Positions 27,933-38,400 of a stretch of 63,858 nt of DNA are shown one piece after another. The stretch is from an uncultured bacterium. Its GTDB lineage: Bacteria > Pseudomonadota > Alphaproteobacteria > CAJXXZ01 > 1604HC. The stretch covers positions 1-63,858 of the forward strand of contig CAJXXZ010000005.1 in NCBI GenBank assembly GCA_913063285.1. Direction: 5' to 3'. A model generated the notes under the pieces. That model saw nothing but the letters and a program-made list of their open reading frames with translations, did not search any database and had not been told where the DNA came from. Every line of letters starts with the position of its first letter. Within the stretch, counting starts at the first letter, position 1. A program made the translations under genes and the position numbers.

Positions 27933-30557
27933 TTATTCAGATACGCACTCTAAAATATCATTTACATGAAAATCATTAAAATTCTCTAGCATAATACCAC
28001 ATTCTTGATTTGTTTTGACTTCTCTAACATCTTCTCTATATTGTCTTAAACTTTTAATTTCTTCTGTACGAATTTCAATTCCATTACGAATTACTCTAAT
28101 TTTACCTTTACTAGATATGATACCTTCCGTTACCATGCATCCTGCAACAACTCCTATTTTTGGTCTTTGAAATAGCTCACGTACAGATGCTTGTCCTAAT
28201 GTTTGTATTTCTGCTTTTTGAGGTTTTAATTCAATAATATATGACTTTAATTTTTCAAGAATAGAGTAGATAACTCCATCTCGTATTACATGAATATTAT
28301 TTGACTGAGCTTCTTTTTGTACTGATGAAGATAGAGCAACTTCAAATGCAACTACAATAGCATTTGATGTAATAGCTAACGCTATATCACTTTCGGTAAC
28401 TGCGCCAACAGACTTTCCAATTATCTTTAGTTCAGTATCATCAGTGCTTAATTTAAGAATAGAAGATTCTAATGCTTCTAAGCTTCCAGATGAACTGCTT
28501 TTTATAATTATGTTTGTTGGTTGATCGGTTTCTTCAAATATATTACTTAAATCTATATTTGTAGATAAATCTGTTGAAGAAATTTTACGACCTAAATCAA
28601 TAGATTGTTGTGAAATAGTTTTTGCATTTTTCTCATCATCAACTACGATTAATTCAACTCCAACTTTTGGTACTTCATTAAAACCTATGATAATCGCTGG
28701 TGTTGAAGGCTCGGCAGATTTAAGTGTTTCATTGCGAAAATTTATTAATCGTTTTACTTTACCATATGTGCTTTCTGATACAAAAACATCTCCTATTTTC
28801 AATGTTCCATTTTTAATTAATACTGTTGCAATTGGTCCTCTATGCTTATCCATATAAGATTCAATTATATATCCTGATGCTTTGCATTTTGTATTTGCTT
28901 TTAGATCTAATAATTCGGCTTGTAATAGTATTGTATCCATCAAAACATCTAGATTTTTTCCTGTATGAGCGGATACTTCGACAAACATGACATCTCCACC
29001 TAAATCATCAGCTATAATATTATGTTGAACAAGAGCATGCTTTATATTTTCTGTATTTTTCGCATTCTTATCAATTTTTGTAATTGCTACAATGATTGTA
29101 GATTGAGCTGCTTGAGCATGTTGTATAGATTCAATTGTTTGCTCTTTAATTCCATCATCTGCTGCTACTACTAAAATTACTATATCTGTTACTTGTATAC
29201 CTCTAGCTCGCATCAAAGTAAAAGCTTGATGCCCAGGAGTATCTATAAATGTGATAAATTTACCATCATTACGAAATATCTGAGATGCTCCAATAGATTG
29301 AGTAATACCTCCAGCTTCTTTTGATACGACATTGGTTTTACGTAATGCATCTAGTAATGAAGTTTTTCCGTGATCTACATGACCCACAATACTTACAACA
29401 GGAGCACGTAGTTGATAATCTTCATCAACTCCTTTGTCAGCTTCCAAAGAGCTAAGAGCATTTTTAGTTGCATGCCCTTTATGTCCTAATTCCTCAACCA
29501 TTAATAATGCTGTATTTTCTTCTATTTCTGTATCTATTGAAGCTTTGATTCCACATTGAAGTAGTTTTTTTATTAATATTGAAGTAGTTATAGCCATTCT
29601 ATTTGCTAAATCACGTACACTAATACCTTCATGAACTTTAACATCACGTATTACAGTTGTTTTGCGACGTTTTTTCTCTTTTGCTCGTTGAACAGCTGAT
29701 AAACTACGCACTCTATCTTCTTGCAATACATCCTCAGCAGACTGAATTTGTCCAAGAAATTGCCTTGAAAATGCTTGTGGCTTTTCTTCTTCTATACGAA
29801 TAGAAGTTCTTGCTGATTTTTTATTAGATGATGTAGCTTTTTGTGAAATTCGTTTAGTAGGTTTTGTTTGTGAATGAGGTACAAAAGAAGTAAATATAGA
29901 TGGTTTTCTAGGTAATATAGGTCTTTGATATGGTCCTTGTCTAACTGATCCACTACCTGTTGATGTAAATTTATTATTTATAGGTCTATTATTTGTATAA
30001 TTACCAAATTTATTTGCACCAAATGCTGGCTTAAAAGGTCTGTTAAGTGGTCGTTTTTTGAAAAATGGTTTTGCTGTATCTGTTGATTGCATTACTCGTT
30101 TTGGATACATAGTTGGTCGAGGTGATGCATATGCATTTTTAAGAACTACTTGTGAAGCTGGTCGTCTAGTTCGATTTTGATATAATGAAGTGTTTAAGTT
30201 TTTGCTCAAGTCTTTAGAAAATCTTTGATTTGTAAAAGAAGTAGATCTCACTGAAGAATTACCGAAATTTGTATTAGATGTATTTCTAAAGTTGTTTGCT
30301 TTTAGGTAATTATTAGTTTTTGTACTGTCTTGCTGTTTTGTTATATTACTTTGAACTTTTTCATAATGATATTTTTTTGTATATTGTTGTTTTTTTTGTA
30401 GTGCTTTGTCTCTAGATTCTTGTTCTTCTTTAGATAATGAGCTGGAATCAGTCTCTGAAACTTTTTTCAGTGTAGAACGTAAATTTTTATTACGAATTTC
30501 TACTCTTATAACTTTAGTTCCTTCTGAATTTTTTACTGTTACATCTTTATCATTCAT
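27933..30557 (-). CDS. infB: Translation initiation factor IF-2
   Basis: IF-2 delivers formyl-Met-tRNA to the small subunit and promotes subunit joining. The 874-residue protein has an N-terminal IF2 motif, a long low-complexity Asn/Arg/Lys/Ser-rich linker (about 50-270), a second IF2_N domain (VRDLANRMAITTSILIKKLL), and the GTPase domain with [14 protein letters not shown] (about 390), DTPGHQAFT and TKIDK. Domains II to IV follow, ending with the MLENFNDFHVNDILEC barrel. It starts five bases after the nusA stop, so the two are one operon. rimP and ylxR, usual members of this operon, are not here. Confidence 0.96.
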   Translation of the reverse strand: MNDKDVTVKNSEGTKVIRVEIRNKNLRSTLKKVSETDSSSLSKEEQESRDKALQKKQQYTKKYHYEKVQSNITKQQDSTKTNNYLKANNFRNTSNTNFGNSSVRSTSFTNQRFSKDLSKNLNTSLYQNRTRRPASQVVLKNAYASPRPTMYPKRVMQSTDTAKPFFKKRPLNRPFKPAFGANKFGNYTNNRPINNKFTSTGSGSVRQGPYQRPILPRKPSIFTSFVPHSQTKPTKRISQKATSSNKKSARTSIRIEEEKPQAFSRQFLGQIQSAEDVLQEDRVRSLSAVQRAKEKKRRKTTVIRDVKVHEGISVRDLANRMAITTSILIKKLLQCGIKASIDTEIEENTALLMVEELGHKGHATKNALSSLEADKGVDEDYQLRAPVVSIVGHVDHGKTSLLDALRKTNVVSKEAGGITQSIGASQIFRNDGKFITFIDTPGHQAFTLMRARGIQVTDIVILVVAADDGIKEQTIESIQHAQAAQSTIIVAITKIDKNAKNTENIKHALVQHNIIADDLGGDVMFVEVSAHTGKNLDVLMDTILLQAELLDLKANTKCKASGYIIESYMDKHRGPIATVLIKNGTLKIGDVFVSESTYGKVKRLINFRNETLKSAEPSTPAIIIGFNEVPKVGVELIVVDDEKNAKTISQQSIDLGRKISSTDLSTNIDLSNIFEETDQPTNIIIKSSSSGSLEALESSILKLSTDDTELKIIGKSVGAVTESDIALAITSNAIVVAFEVALSSSVQKEAQSNNIHVIRDGVIYSILEKLKSYIIELKPQKAEIQTLGQASVRELFQRPKIGVVAGCMVTEGIISSKGKIRVIRNGIEIRTEEIKSLRQYREDVREVKTNQECGIMLENFNDFHVNDILECVSE

Positions 30558-30562
30558 AGATA

Positions 30563-32065
30563 TTATTGCGAGCCTCCTGTAAATTGTGTAGCAAATTCAT
30601 TAGCTACCTTCATAAGTTGATCTATTTCGTCATGAGTTAAATTTACTGCTTCATTTAAGGTTGTTTTATCAATTTTTACCAACTCATTGATATTTTGTAC
30701 GTTAATTTCCTTTAATTTCTGCACTTTTTCAAGAGACATATGAGGTAGATGTATCATTAGTGGATCACTTTCCATTTCTAAGCATTTCTCTCTTTCTAGT
30801 AATGACTTTTGAGCTTTTTCTTGTAGTTGTTCTATTGAGATATCTGAAGATTGAGAAGCTAATATAGTATTAATTTCTTCTACACTCATTTGTAGAAAAA
30901 TATCTAAAGATACTATATCAGATTCCACTAGAGAAAGAGCTTGAAGCTCAGAGATACCAAGAGCATGTTTAAATATAAGCACGCTCTCTTTCTTTTCATT
31001 TTCTCTTCTATATAATTCTTCATTTTCAGAAATTACTCTTACAATACATCCTGTTAACTTTTTTACAAGACGTAATTTTTGACATTTATGACCATATAGT
31101 TGACCAAGAGATGTTTCAGGCACAACAATTTCAAGATCATTTTGATCATGCATGATAACTTTTTTAATATCAATTGGATGTAGTGCATTTACGACAAATT
31201 GCACTAAATCTTCCGACCATTTTATAACACTAATTTTTTCACCAGATAAACTTTCGGAAATTGCATCTACTCTTTTTCCACTACGACCTAAACAAGCTCC
31301 AATTGCATTTAATGTTGGTCTAGATGATGATACTGCAACTATTGCTCTGCTACCTGGATCTCTGGCTACCGCATGAATTGTTATAAGTTCATCAGCAACT
31401 TCAGGAATCATTTCAGAAAATAGTTCAATTAAAAATCCATCATGACGTCTCGAAAGTTGAATTTGAGATCCATGTAAATTTGTCGTTACATTAGATATAT
31501 ATGCTTTTACATGCGAGCCTAAACTATATGTTTCTCCTGGAATAAGTTCATTACGCGAAAGAAACCCTTCTCCAGTACCAAGATCAATAATTAGATTACC
31601 AAGGTCATTTTGCTTTACAAAACCAGAAACAACTGATCCTATTTTATCCTTAAAGGCATTAAATTCTTTTTCTTTTTCTATATTTTGTAAACCTTTTTTT
31701 ATTAAAACTTGTATTTTTGATACATCAGACCAAGATAATTTGGAAAGCACCGCATCACTATCAGGAATGAGTTCACGAACACAATCTCCTACTTTAATAG
31801 TATCATCAAATTCGATTGCTTCATCCATTGAAATTTCATGATCTGCATTTTCTACTGAGGATACTACTCTTAATATTCTAAATATTTTTACATTACCGGA
31901 TTCAATATCTACATTTACATCTACTGGAATATTGTTTTTAGATCTTGAAATTATTTCCTTTAGAGATTGAGATATTAAATGAGATATTGAGGTTTCAGGC
32001 ACACCTTTTTCTCTTGCTAGAGAAGCGATATGTTCGATAAATGGGCTGTTTTTTGCTCCACTCAT
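30563..32065 (-). CDS. nusA: Transcription elongation/termination factor NusA
   Basis: NusA binds RNA polymerase and RNA during pausing, termination and antitermination. The 500 residues show the N-terminal polymerase-binding domain, an S1 domain (GSVVSGFVKQNDLGNLIIDLG, about 140-165), and two KH domains (ARDPGSRAIVAVSS, then GACLGRSGKRVDAI). Two C-terminal acidic helix-hairpin-helix repeats follow the LTGCIVRVISENEE region. A strong purine-rich ribosome site AAGGAAGG lies upstream of the ATG. It is the first gene of a nusA-infB operon without rimP or ylxR. Confidence 0.95.
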   Translation of the reverse strand: MSGAKNSPFIEHIASLAREKGVPETSISHLISQSLKEIISRSKNNIPVDVNVDIESGNVKIFRILRVVSSVENADHEISMDEAIEFDDTIKVGDCVRELIPDSDAVLSKLSWSDVSKIQVLIKKGLQNIEKEKEFNAFKDKIGSVVSGFVKQNDLGNLIIDLGTGEGFLSRNELIPGETYSLGSHVKAYISNVTTNLHGSQIQLSRRHDGFLIELFSEMIPEVADELITIHAVARDPGSRAIVAVSSSRPTLNAIGACLGRSGKRVDAISESLSGEKISVIKWSEDLVQFVVNALHPIDIKKVIMHDQNDLEIVVPETSLGQLYGHKCQKLRLVKKLTGCIVRVISENEELYRRENEKKESVLIFKHALGISELQALSLVESDIVSLDIFLQMSVEEINTILASQSSDISIEQLQEKAQKSLLEREKCLEMESDPLMIHLPHMSLEKVQKLKEINVQNINELVKIDKTTLNEAVNLTHDEIDQLMKVANEFATQFTGGSQ

Positions 32066-32267
32066 ATATTTTTTTACACCTTCCTTTTATTTCATTCTAC
32101 ATATATCAAATATATTTGTCTATATCTTAATATATTTTATATATTTGAAAAATATTTTATAAATTTCATGATAATTAGCAGTTTACTTTTAAATAAATAA
32201 GATAAATAGTATATCCTTAATAAAATAATTTTGATAATCAAATTTAATAAAATTTAATATTTTTATA

Positions 32268-32351
32268 TACCCCCAGAGAGAGTCGAACTCTCACATCGTT
32301 ACCGATAACAGATTTTGAGTCTGTCGCGTCTGCCAATTCCGCCACAGGGGC
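32268..32351 (-). tRNA. tRNA-Leu (CAA)
   Basis: Minus-strand cloverleaf: acceptor GCCCCTG/TGGGGGT, a D-arm with GGCGGAATTGGCAGACGC, anticodon stem ACAGA/TCTGT around CTCAAAA (anticodon CAA), a long variable arm typical of leucine tRNAs, and T-loop GTTCGACTC. The discriminator is A and CCA is not encoded. Confidence 0.93.
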
Positions 32352-32363
32352 ATAGATAAATTA

Positions 32364-32417
32364 TATAAAAAAGTCAGGAGTTAATCAATGTATAAAAAAG
32401 TCATGAATTAATCAATG
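32364..32417. repeat. 27-bp tandem repeat, two copies, at a gene 3' end
   Basis: Two copies of a 27-base unit lie head to tail (32364-32390 and 32391-32417), differing at only two positions. On the minus strand they carry the last codons and stop of the small membrane-protein gene. The second, downstream copy would re-encode the TLINS-stop ending. The period is exactly nine codons. Confidence 0.85.
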
Positions 32418-32802
32418 TCCAAAATGAAAGAAAAATACTGACCAACATTGGTTGTTGTTTTGATTTTTTCACTAAAAATTGCATCTTTAAAAGAAATGCG
32501 GTTAATATGATAAATTTAAATGAATTTTGTATTAAAAAGCCAAGGCTACATAAAAATATTCTATCAGCTAATCCAATAATTGTTTTATTTAGTACATATT
32601 CGACAAGCGAAATTAAAAAATTTAATATGATCATATCAAGTAAAGAAAAAATATAAATTTGCATATATTTTGTATAAATATTTATTACTAGCAAAATATG
32701 CATTATCATCAGATCTCTGTAGGTAATTGAATTATATTTGTAATCTTCTACCATTAAATAAATTGAAAATATAAATGTTGCGCAGTAAAGTAGTGCATAC
32801 AT
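32401..32802 (-). CDS. Small multi-pass membrane protein, possibly prepilin-peptidase-like
   Basis: The 133-residue protein has about four membrane helices. Near the N-terminus a VEDYKYNSITYRDL segment stands where A24 prepilin peptidases carry an Asp before IPN. IIGLADRIFLCSLG stands where they carry the second catalytic GxGD-K-L. Both Asp positions are thus plausible, which suggests a shortened A24-type aspartyl protease. The match is weak and no pilin or secretin gene is near. Its ATG shares a base with the rnc stop (TAATG), so it is coupled to rnc and lepB. Its 3' end is tandemly duplicated. Confidence 0.4.
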   Translation of the reverse strand: MYALLYCATFIFSIYLMVEDYKYNSITYRDLMIMHILLVINIYTKYMQIYIFSLLDMIILNFLISLVEYVLNKTIIGLADRIFLCSLGFLIQNSFKFIILTAFLLKMQFLVKKSKQQPMLVSIFLSFWTLINS

Positions 32803-33467
32803 TATATTTTAATTGATGCATGTTTTTTTAAAAATTGTAAAGCTGCTTCTTTTTCTGCATTTTGTTTTGATGTTCCTTTTGCAATTTCAAATTTATGATT
32901 TTCCACCTGCAGCTTTACACAAAATATTGGTTTATGTGCAGGACCACTTTTATCTAATAATTTATACTCAAATAGTAATGAATTTTTATGTGCCCATGTT
33001 TGTAAAAGTGATTTTGAATCAATAAATTTTTGTTTCTGTAGTTTTTGTGAAAATTCTCGCACTATTACTTCGTATACTGTAGACCAACCGCTTTCTAAAA
33101 AAATTACAGCAATTATTGCCTCACATGCATCAGCAACTATAGTAGGTAAATTGACTTTCATTCCTTGCCAGAAAATCACTTCATTTAATTTCCAGCTATA
33201 ACCTACATTAATTAGCGCTTTTTTGTTTGAATATAGTGCTAATTGATCAGCATATTCTCGCTCTGTTTTAAAAGTTTGCTTTTTCCATAAAAATTGTGAA
33301 ATTGCTAGATTAAGTACTCTATCACCAATAAATTCTAATAACTCAAATTTAGATGGTGAAACACTAGGATGTGATATGGCATGAGATAGCATTTCTATAT
33401 TTTTAAAATTATAACCTATATGTTGCTCTATCAATTTTTTCTTATCTTGTTCAATTTTTTTTATCAT
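32802..33467 (-). CDS. rnc: Ribonuclease III
   Basis: RNase III cleaves double-stranded RNA, including the rRNA precursor. The 221-residue protein has the catalytic signature LLEFIGDRVLNL (Glu45, Asp49) and the second acidic pair in ADACEAIIAVIFLES. A C-terminal dsRNA-binding domain starts at about 145 (DSKSLLQTWAHK ... AEKEAALQFLKKH). The signature's usual Ser/Ala after GD is Arg here. The length is normal. It lies between lepB (20 bases upstream) and the small membrane protein, so lepB-rnc is a conserved pairing. Confidence 0.93.
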   Translation of the reverse strand: MIKKIEQDKKKLIEQHIGYNFKNIEMLSHAISHPSVSPSKFELLEFIGDRVLNLAISQFLWKKQTFKTEREYADQLALYSNKKALINVGYSWKLNEVIFWQGMKVNLPTIVADACEAIIAVIFLESGWSTVYEVIVREFSQKLQKQKFIDSKSLLQTWAHKNSLLFEYKLLDKSGPAHKPIFCVKLQVENHKFEIAKGTSKQNAEKEAALQFLKKHASIKI

Positions 33468-33487
33468 TATATTGATTTAATTAATAT

Positions 33488-34369
33488 TTATTTTAGTATT
33501 ATTCCTATTCTATTCCAACGAGCCATATATAAACTTACACATATTCTCCATGGAAGCTCAACAATCCATTGTAATGATGAAACATTTCTGCTAAACAATG
33601 CATTTGTTGAAAATATTACGCAAAATGGAGCTCCTACAATTCTTCCCATTGGTACATCACCAAATGGAGCAAATCTAGAATCTGTAGAATTATGAAAATT
33701 ACTACCCATGGCAAAAAGATATCCATTTGGCACAGTATAAGTCATTTCTTCAGTTTCAGGAAATGATTGATTTTTTGAAAATAAAATTGGATAAAAATGA
33801 GGAACTCCATCATTTTTCAAGCAAGCTTGATATAATTCCATTTTTTCATATTTAGCATCATCATGTCTTAAAGTATATTTCTTAGCTTTTGAAATATCTC
33901 TTAAAAACACCTGTTCATCATTTACGTGTACAGAGTGAGAAGAAAAGCGAATTGTATCTTCAGGTAATGCTATTGCACGCTTTGTATAATGTCTAGGAAG
34001 ATAAATAAATGCAAAAAAATGATCATAATCGCCAGGCTTTGTAAAAACTAATAGACTTCCGCGTTTAATACTTTTTGATACTGCAAGATTATTAGATACA
34101 AATAATCCTCCAATCAATGGAATATTGACTAAAGAGCTTCTGTAAGCAAATTTATTTATGATAATAAAATCACCTGTAAGTAGAGTTGGAGACATAGATT
34201 CTGATGGTACCATCGATGGCTCAGCAATAAATGTACGAACTAGTAATATAGCTAGTATAGCGATTATTTCTTCGGTCCAAGTTCCTTCTTGATGTTTAGG
34301 CTTTTCATTCCAAAATGAGTTCCACTTTGCACGAATTTTCTCTAAATAGCTTGATGCATTAGCAGTCAT
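33488..34369 (-). CDS. lepB: Signal peptidase I
   Basis: LepB removes signal peptides of exported proteins at the outer face of the inner membrane. The 293 residues show a membrane helix (about 34-50), the catalytic serine motif PSESMSPTL (Ser58; the usual Gly before it is Glu), the GD-IIINKF box, and the general-base Lys in YTKRAIALPEDTI. The C-terminal box is GSNFHNSTDSR. It is the first gene of lepB-rnc. Its start overlaps, head to head, an ATG on the other strand, but the real fmt start is probably 70 bases further away. Confidence 0.93.
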   Translation of the reverse strand: MTANASSYLEKIRAKWNSFWNEKPKHQEGTWTEEIIAILAILLVRTFIAEPSMVPSESMSPTLLTGDFIIINKFAYRSSLVNIPLIGGLFVSNNLAVSKSIKRGSLLVFTKPGDYDHFFAFIYLPRHYTKRAIALPEDTIRFSSHSVHVNDEQVFLRDISKAKKYTLRHDDAKYEKMELYQACLKNDGVPHFYPILFSKNQSFPETEEMTYTVPNGYLFAMGSNFHNSTDSRFAPFGDVPMGRIVGAPFCVIFSTNALFSRNVSSLQWIVELPWRICVSLYMARWNRIGIILK

Positions 34370-34439
34370 GTCGGTATTAAATCAAAAAAAATCAACTTAT
34401 GCTAGCTATATAATGATTTTAACTTTAGAATTTGATAAT

Positions 34440-35387
34440 ATGCATTACAAAATAGGATTTGCAGGTACTCCATACATAGCAAGAGAGTTTTTAAAGGAAT
34501 TTGTGAAAGATGAAAAATTTCAAGTAGATTTTGTCATTACTAACTCAGCAAAAGCAAAAGGACGTGGGCAAAAAATTTCTCAATCTGAGGTTGGTGAGTT
34601 TGCTATAAATAATAAAATACCTTGTTACAGTCATGATAATTTGAAAAATTTTGATGAAAGTCTTTTAAAAAATCTAAATGCAATGATTGTAATTGCTTAC
34701 GGAGCTCTAATTCCTAAAAAATTACTTTATATTTCTTGGATTAATTTACATGCTTCTCTTTTACCTCGTTGGAGAGGAGCTGCTCCCATACAATATGCAA
34801 TTTTAAACGGAGATACTGTAACAGGATTAACCGCAATGCTAATAGAGGAAAAAATGGACGCAGGCGCAATTATAGATCAATGTGAAATTAAAATACAAAA
34901 TGATACAACTCAAAGTTTGATAGAAAAAATATTGATGAAAAGAAGTTGGTTTACAAATACGGTTGCAAAATATTTAAATAAGGAAATTGATACGCAAGCA
35001 CAAAATGAGAATTATGTAACCTTTGCTAATAAAATCAAAAAAGAAGATGGTGTTGTAAATTGGAATGATGATGCAAATGTTATAGAGAGAAAAATTAGAG
35101 CTTTTTCAGTTTGGCCAGGAGTTAAATATTTAATTCAAAATACAGAATATAAGCTGATAAAGTGTATTGCATGTGATGATTGCGAATTTTTAGAGCTAAA
35201 TACTAAAAATGGAGATATGATAATATTTGAAAATAAATTATATATCGTTTGTGGAAAAGGATTTTTACGTATATTAAAGCTTCAAAAAGCTGGATCAAAA
35301 GTTATTACATCTGAAGAGTTTTTATGTGGATTTTTATCTAATTTTAGTTTTTGCGAAAAAATACATATTGTAAAAAAATGTAATTAA
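34440..35387 (+). CDS. fmt: Methionyl-tRNA formyltransferase
   Basis: Fmt formylates Met-tRNA for initiation, using 10-formyl-tetrahydrofolate from FolD. I chose the ATG at 34440 because the protein from there begins MHYKIGFAGTP, the family's normal N-terminus, and has 315 residues. The frame is open from 34368, but that extension would overlap the lepB start and is not family-like. Signatures visible are NLHASLLPRWRGAAPIQ with the catalytic Asn/His, and an Asp in EEKMDAGAI; the C-terminal OB-like domain has AFSVWPGVK. def, its usual partner, is absent from the window. Confidence 0.93.
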   Translation: MHYKIGFAGTPYIAREFLKEFVKDEKFQVDFVITNSAKAKGRGQKISQSEVGEFAINNKIPCYSHDNLKNFDESLLKNLNAMIVIAYGALIPKKLLYISWINLHASLLPRWRGAAPIQYAILNGDTVTGLTAMLIEEKMDAGAIIDQCEIKIQNDTTQSLIEKILMKRSWFTNTVAKYLNKEIDTQAQNENYVTFANKIKKEDGVVNWNDDANVIERKIRAFSVWPGVKYLIQNTEYKLIKCIACDDCEFLELNTKNGDMIIFENKLYIVCGKGFLRILKLQKAGSKVITSEEFLCGFLSNFSFCEKIHIVKKCN

Positions 35388-35402
35388 TATAGTATTAACA
35401 GT

Positions 35403-38400
35403 ATGCGAGTACATCGATATTTTACTCAAATGAACTCATATGAAAATATGAAATTTGAATTAAGAGAAAGTCAATTAAGAGATATTCAAGGAAGAGAAGT
35501 TAAGAAATCAATTTTTGTTACAGTACCTAAAAACTGGTCTCAAATTGCTGTGGATATCATTGCTCAAAAATACTTGCGCAAAACGGGAATTCCTATTGCA
35601 CTTAAGAAAGTCGAAGAAAGTAATGTGCCAAAATGGCTGTGGCGTTCAGTTCCAGATGATGAAAAATTAAATAATATGAATGAAAAAGATCGATATGTTT
35701 CAGAAAATGATGCTAGACAAGTATTTCATCGTCTTGCTGGAACATGGACATATGAAGGATGGCGAGCAAAATATTTTAGTTCTGAGGAAGATGCGCTGCA
35801 TTTTTATGAAGAATTATGCCATATGCTCGCTAATCAAATAGCGGCTCCAAACTCTCCTCAATTTTTCAATACAGGATTGTATTGGGCTTATGGTATTAAA
35901 GGGCCAGCACAAGGACATAGCTATATAGATCAGTTTACAGGTGAGTTGAAAAAGTCTGAAAGTGCATATGAAAGACCACAGCCTCATGCTTGTTTTATTC
36001 AATCAATTGAAGACAATTTGCTAAACGAAGGAGGAATCTTTGACTTGTTACAAAATGAAGCTCGTGTCTTTAAGTATGGATCTGGATCTGGTACTAACTT
36101 TTCAAGTTTAAGAGGTTCTGGTGAGTCACTTTCCGGTGGCGGAATATCATCTGGTCTACTAAGTTTTTTGCAGATTTTTGATAGAGCGGCGGGAGCAATT
36201 AAATCTGGAGGTACCACTCGTCGTGCTGCAAAGATGGTTAGTGTAGATATTGATCATCCGGATATTGAAGATTTTATTCAATGGAAAACTAGAGAAGAGA
36301 AAAAGATTGTTTCTTTGGTAGCTGGATCAAAACTAGTAAATCGTCATGTAAAAAGAATTGAAGAGGCGTGTAAAGATTTTGAAAATCAGAGTATTGCTTG
36401 TGATCCTAAGAAAAATCAAAAACTTGCTCAAGAATTAAAAAGTGCTTATGAAGCCGGTGTGCCAGCTGAATTTCTCGCAAACATGCTTGCATCATTTAAA
36501 CAAGGAATTTGGAATTTAAATATTAAAGAATTTTCGACTGATTGGAATGATGAAGCTTACACCTCAATATCTGGTCAAAATTCAAATAACTCCATTCGTA
36601 TAAATGATGATTTTATGCATAAGCTTGAAAATGATGAGAAATTTAATTTAGTGCGACGTACCGATGGAAATATACAAAGAACTATAAAAGCAAAGGACTT
36701 ATGGTGGAAAATTGCACATTCTGCTTGGGCATGCGCTGACCCTGGACTGCAATTTAATACTACCATTAATGATTGGCATACTTGTCCAAATAGCGGAGAT
36801 ATTAATGGATCAAATCCATGTTCAGAATATATGTTTTTGGATGATACAGCATGTAACCTTGCGTCAATAAATTTGATTCATTTTAATTCAGTAAAAGATG
36901 GCAAATGGAACTTTGATTTACATAAATTTGCACATGCGGCGCGTTTATGGACAATTGTACTAGAAATTAGTGTAATGATGGCTCAATATCCAACAGCTAA
37001 AATTGCAATAAATTCCTATAAATTTAGAACTCTAGGTTTAGGATATGCAAATTTAGGAGCTTTATTTATGAGAAGTGGTATTGCTTATGATAGTCAAACA
37101 GCATTTTCGACTGCAGCATATATCACAGCTGTTATGCATGGAGTAGCATATGAAACTTCTGCAGATATGGCTGCTGAATTTGGAGCATTTTCAGAATATT
37201 CTTTAAATAAGGCATTTATGCAAAGAGTAATTCAAAATCATGCAAATGTTGTAAATGATCAGCCGTGTGATGAGGTAAAAATTCAGCCTCAGGTTAATTG
37301 GAAAGCTTCAGCTCTACAAGATATGCAATATCTAAAAAATATATGGAATAGAGTATTGGATAAAGGTGCAAAGTATGGATTTAGAAATGCTCAAGTAACT
37401 TTACTCGCTCCAACAGGAACTATTGGATTATTGATGGATTGTGATACTACTGGACTTGAACCTGATTTTGCTTTGGTTAAGTACAAAAAATTAGCTGGAG
37501 CTGGATATATGAAAATAGTAAATCATTCAGTTGAGCCAGCTTTAAGAATACTTGGGTACTCGCAGAATCAAATAAATGATATTCAGCTATATATGGTAGG
37601 GCACGGTAATATAAATGATGCTCCACATGTAAATGCTGCTGAATTACTCAAAAAAGGTTTGTTGAAAACTGAAATTGATAAAATTAACGATGCACTAAGA
37701 ACAGCATTTGATATTCGCACTGTATTTTCACCTTGGGTTTTGGGAGAAAGCACATTTGATCGTCTCAATCTTTCCATAGATGAAGATTGTTGTCTTCTTT
37801 CTCATCTAGGATTTTCAAAAAATCAAATTGATGAAGCAAATACTTACGTGTGTGGAACTTTTATGATAGAGGGAGCTCCACATATCAAAGATGAGCATTT
37901 ACCAATTTTTGATACAGCAAATAGATGTGGAAAAGGCGAAAGATGTATTGATATGCAAGCTCATATTAACATGATGGCATTTGTTCAGCCATTTTTATCT
38001 GGATCTATATCAAAAACAATCAACATGCCATTTGAAGCTACATTAAAAGATTGTTCTGATGCATATCTTGACTCATGGAAATTAGGGCTAAAAGCAATTG
38101 CTTTATATCGTGATGGATCAAAATTATCTCAGGCATTAACATCAATGCAGCAAGGAACATTATTTGAAGTTTTAAATGATGCTAATTCAAAAGATATAGA
38201 GGTTGATCAACCTGTAGATAAAAAATTATTACGCGGAGAAAAAGAAATTTTACCAAAAAGAAGACGAGGATACACTCAAAAAATTAGTATAGGAGGATAT
38301 GATTTTTATCATACAACTGGAGAAGGGTATGATGATGATGTGAAAGAAGTATTTACAACAGGTATGGGCACAGAAGGTGCATCATTTAGAGGTCTTATGA

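Noticed and set aside
34368-34439. An N-terminal extension of Fmt from 34368
   Set aside because: It would overlap the lepB start head to head and adds residues not found in the family; the ATG at 34440 gives a normal Fmt start.
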